The notes beneath the pieces were generated by a model. The model was not told where the DNA came from, did no database searches, and saw only the letters and a program-made list of their open reading frames with translations. Of a DNA stretch of 13,638 nucleotides, positions 11,166 to 13,638 are shown piece after piece (the first letter of the stretch is position 1; each line of letters begins with the position of its first letter). The DNA lies in contig JANXSB010000356.1 in the NCBI GenBank assembly GCA_025352865.1, forward strand, positions 1 through 13,638, given 5' to 3'. The DNA is from Chthoniobacter sp. Its GTDB lineage: Bacteria; Verrucomicrobiota; Verrucomicrobiia; Chthoniobacterales; Chthoniobacteraceae. Position numbers and translations under genes: made by a program.

Positions 11166-13638
11166 ATGTATCTCCAATCCCTCGAACTCTTCGGCTTCAA
11201 ATCCTTCGCCCCGAAAACCAAGATGGAATTTCATCGCGGCGTGACTGCGGTGGTCGGGCCAAATGGGTGCGGCAAATCGAACGTCCTCGACGCGATGCGC
11301 TGGGTGCTCGGCGAGCAGTCGGCCAAGGCGCTGCGCGGTGGCGAAATGTCGGACGTGATTTTCAGCGGCACCGACTCCCGCGCCGGGGTCGGCATGGCCG
11401 AGGTTTCGATGACCTTTTCCGAATGCGAAGAACAGCTCGGGCTCGACTGGCATGACGTGACGATCACGCGGCGCGTGTTCAAGGACGGCGGCAGCGAATA
11501 TCTGCTGAACAAAACGCCGTGCCGGCTAAAGGACATCCAGCAGCTTTTCATGGACACGGGCATCGGGCGCTCGGCGTATTCGATCATGGAGCAGGGCAAG
11601 ATTGACATGATCCTGTCGTCACGGCCCGAGGATCGGCGCGCGATTTTCGAGGAGGCGGCGGGCATCACAAAATACAAGGCGCAGAAGCGCGAGGCGTTGC
11701 GCAAGCTGGAGGCGACGGAGGCGAATTTGCTGCGGCTCACGGACATCATCAAGGAGGTGAAACGGCAGATCGGCTCGCTCCAACGGCAGGCGGGAAAGGC
11801 GCGGCGCTATCAGTCGCTGATCGGCGATTTGCGGATGCTCGAAACGCACGCGGCGAAACGGCAGTTCGACTCGATGGAAGAGCAGCGGATGGCCGCAAAG
11901 CAAGAGCTGGCGCGGCTCGCCGACCGGCAGGTGGAGTGCGAGCAGGAGATCGAGGCGCGCGAAAGCGAAGTCGCCGTGCAGCGCGCGGCGCTGGAGGAAA
12001 TGGAGCAGCGGCTGAACCAGGCGCGGCAGGCCGTGAACGACCTGAAATCGCGCATTTCAAACCACGAGAGCCGGATCATTTTCAACGAGGAACGCGCGCA
12101 GGAATTCACGCAGCTCGTCGAGCGCTACCGCGCGGACGTGGCGGGTGCGGAGGAGAAATTCCGCATTGCTGAGACCCAGCTCCACGACACCGACATCGAG
12201 CTGGAGCAGATCACCACGATGCTCGCCGGGGAGCTGCGCGTGATGGAGGAGTTGCAGGCGGCGACCGCCGCGCTCACCGGCCAGCGGCAGGAGGCCGAGC
12301 GGACGATCAGCGGCGTGGCGAATGACGCGGCGCGCATCGAGAGCCGCATCAGCGGGCTGCGCGGGCAGATTTCCAGCGTCTCGCAGCAGCGCGACGGCGC
12401 GGAGGCGCGGCTCAGCATTTTGTCCGGCGAACTGGAGCAGCTCACGTTTGCCTTCACGCAATTCACCGACCGCCTGCGCGACACCCAGGCCGAACTCGAA
12501 GGCGCGGTCAGCGACGCCGAGGCGCGCGCGGCCCAACTCGCCGACAGCGAGGCGCAACTCCGCGACGCCCAGAGCGGGCTCGCCGGGCTCGACCGGGAAC
12601 TCCGCGACACCCAGCGGACGTTGGCGGAGAAGGACTCGAAACTCGAAGTGCTCCGCGCGCTCAACGAAGGCGGCGAAGGCTTCTCCGAAGGCACGCAGGC
12701 GGTGCTCCGCGGGTTGGATAATCCCGACTTTTTCAAGCCCGCGATTCTCGGCGCGCTGGCGCAGTTCATCGAGGTCGCGCCGGAATACGTCACCGCCGTG
12801 GAAGCGGCTCTGGGAGCCAATCTCCAGGCCATCGTGATGAAAGATACGATGATCGCCGAGTCGGTCATCCGCACGCTCACCGCGCAAAAACTGGGCAAGG
12901 CCGGGCTCGCGCTGCGGGAGCTGGAAACCCACTTCGATCACAAGTCCGAACCGCTCACTTTACCCGAGGGCGCGATCGACTGGCTCATCCGCAAGATCAA
13001 GCCGCAGGCCGAAGTGCAGCGGCTCGTCGAGCGGGTCGTCAATCACACCGTTCTCGTGCCCGACCTTGAAACGGCGCTCCGCGTTTTCCCGCAGGTGCGC
13101 GGCTCCGCGGTCGTCACGCTCGCGGGCGAAGTGCTCACCGGCCACGGCATTCTGCACGGCGGTCAGAGCGGCGAAGCGGTGAATTCCGTCCTCACGCGCA
13201 AAAACCAAATCACCGCGCTCGCCGCGGAAGCCGCGGTTCTGCACACGCAAATCGACAGCGTGACCCAGCGGCGCAACGACACCCTTTCCGCCATCGAAAC
13301 CGCGCAGGCGCGGCTCGACGAGGCGCGCGAGGAAAAGCAGAACGCCACGCTTCACGTTTCCACGCTCCGCGGCCAGCTCGCGATGGTGGAACGCGAGGCG
13401 AAGGACACCGAACGCAAGCAGCAAAACCTCGAAGGCGAGCGGGCGAGCAGCGAGGCGCGGCATCGCGAGGCGGCGGATCGCGTCGGAGGTTTGGAAGCCG
13501 AAACCGCCGCCGGACTCGGGCAGCTCGAAGAACTCCAGACGCGCCGCGCCGAAGCGCAGAACCAGCTCGAAATCCTCCGCGCCCGCGAAGGCGAACTCGG
13601 CGGCGAACTCAACGAACTGCGCATCAAAGTCGCCACCG
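11166..13638 (+). CDS. smc: Chromosome segregation SMC protein, 3'-truncated by the window edge
   Basis: The SMC subunit of bacterial condensin, an ATPase that organises and separates chromosomes with ScpA and ScpB. The frame is open from ATG 11166 to the window end (824 codons and one base); a full SMC is usually about 1,150-1,300 residues. The N-terminal ATPase lobe has MYLQSLELFGFKSFAPKT, Walker A GPNGCGKSN (31-39) and the Q-loop region WVLGEQSAKALRGGEM. It continues through GIGRSAYSIMEQGKID and FEEAAGITKYK. A long coiled coil rich in Glu, Gln, Arg and Ala spans about 165-510. The hinge lies at about 515-668 (AILGALAQFIEVAPEY to VVTLAGEVLTGHGILHGG), and the returning coil begins after it. 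The C-lobe with signature motif and Walker B is beyond the window. scpA and scpB are not seen. No stop or frameshift was found. Confidence 0.97.
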   Translation, partial: MYLQSLELFGFKSFAPKTKMEFHRGVTAVVGPNGCGKSNVLDAMRWVLGEQSAKALRGGEMSDVIFSGTDSRAGVGMAEVSMTFSECEEQLGLDWHDVTITRRVFKDGGSEYLLNKTPCRLKDIQQLFMDTGIGRSAYSIMEQGKIDMILSSRPEDRRAIFEEAAGITKYKAQKREALRKLEATEANLLRLTDIIKEVKRQIGSLQRQAGKARRYQSLIGDLRMLETHAAKRQFDSMEEQRMAAKQELARLADRQVECEQEIEARESEVAVQRAALEEMEQRLNQARQAVNDLKSRISNHESRIIFNEERAQEFTQLVERYRADVAGAEEKFRIAETQLHDTDIELEQITTMLAGELRVMEELQAATAALTGQRQEAERTISGVANDAARIESRISGLRGQISSVSQQRDGAEARLSILSGELEQLTFAFTQFTDRLRDTQAELEGAVSDAEARAAQLADSEAQLRDAQSGLAGLDRELRDTQRTLAEKDSKLEVLRALNEGGEGFSEGTQAVLRGLDNPDFFKPAILGALAQFIEVAPEYVTAVEAALGANLQAIVMKDTMIAESVIRTLTAQKLGKAGLALRELETHFDHKSEPLTLPEGAIDWLIRKIKPQAEVQRLVERVVNHTVLVPDLETALRVFPQVRGSAVVTLAGEVLTGHGILHGGQSGEAVNSVLTRKNQITALAAEAAVLHTQIDSVTQRRNDTLSAIETAQARLDEAREEKQNATLHVSTLRGQLAMVEREAKDTERKQQNLEGERASSEARHREAADRVGGLEAETAAGLGQLEELQTRRAEAQNQLEILRAREGELGGELNELRIKVAT

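Overview
The window looks like chromosomal DNA of a GC-rich member of the Verrucomicrobiota. The clues are gene families rather than marker genes: a secreted PSC1-type cytochrome c fused to WD40 repeats, a PQQ-like propeller opening with the DWPQWRGP signature, start codons without Shine-Dalgarno sequences, and short palindromic doublets inside and between genes. No rRNA, tRNA, CRISPR array, insertion sequence or phage gene was seen. The placement is an inference.

Layout. Positions 1-2133 hold the 3' part of alaS (alanyl-tRNA synthetase). It carries two in-frame extras: a helical insertion of about 110 residues in a lower-GC tract, and a palindromic doublet in the editing domain. It converges on a membrane hybrid sensor kinase on the minus strand (2240-4645). 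A divergent region of about 130 bp separates the kinase from a rightward run of genes. These are a PSC1 cytochrome/WD40 protein (4777-6306), a membrane-anchored Mrr-type nuclease with an exported N-terminal domain and a topoisomerase-type zinc ribbon (6538-8052), an exported PQQ-like beta-propeller (8107-9333), a SprT-like zinc metalloprotease (9373-9972), and a secreted GH16 glycoside hydrolase (10069-10980). A palindromic doublet that doubles as a likely terminator follows. The 5' two thirds of smc (11166 to the end) closes the window.

The genes do not form one pathway. alaS and smc are housekeeping, the cytochrome/WD40, PQQ-propeller and GH16 proteins are exported, and the kinase is a stand-alone sensor. 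The best candidate for something undescribed is the membrane-tethered Mrr nuclease: an exported domain, one membrane helix, then a cytoplasmic Mrr catalytic domain and a DNA-binding-type zinc ribbon. A SprT-like protease lies one gene downstream. The second theme is a set of three palindromic doublets of different sequence but identical architecture. Two of them are translated in frame inside genes. The third theme is that several -10-like boxes lie directly against start codons, which would give leaderless or nearly leaderless mRNAs.
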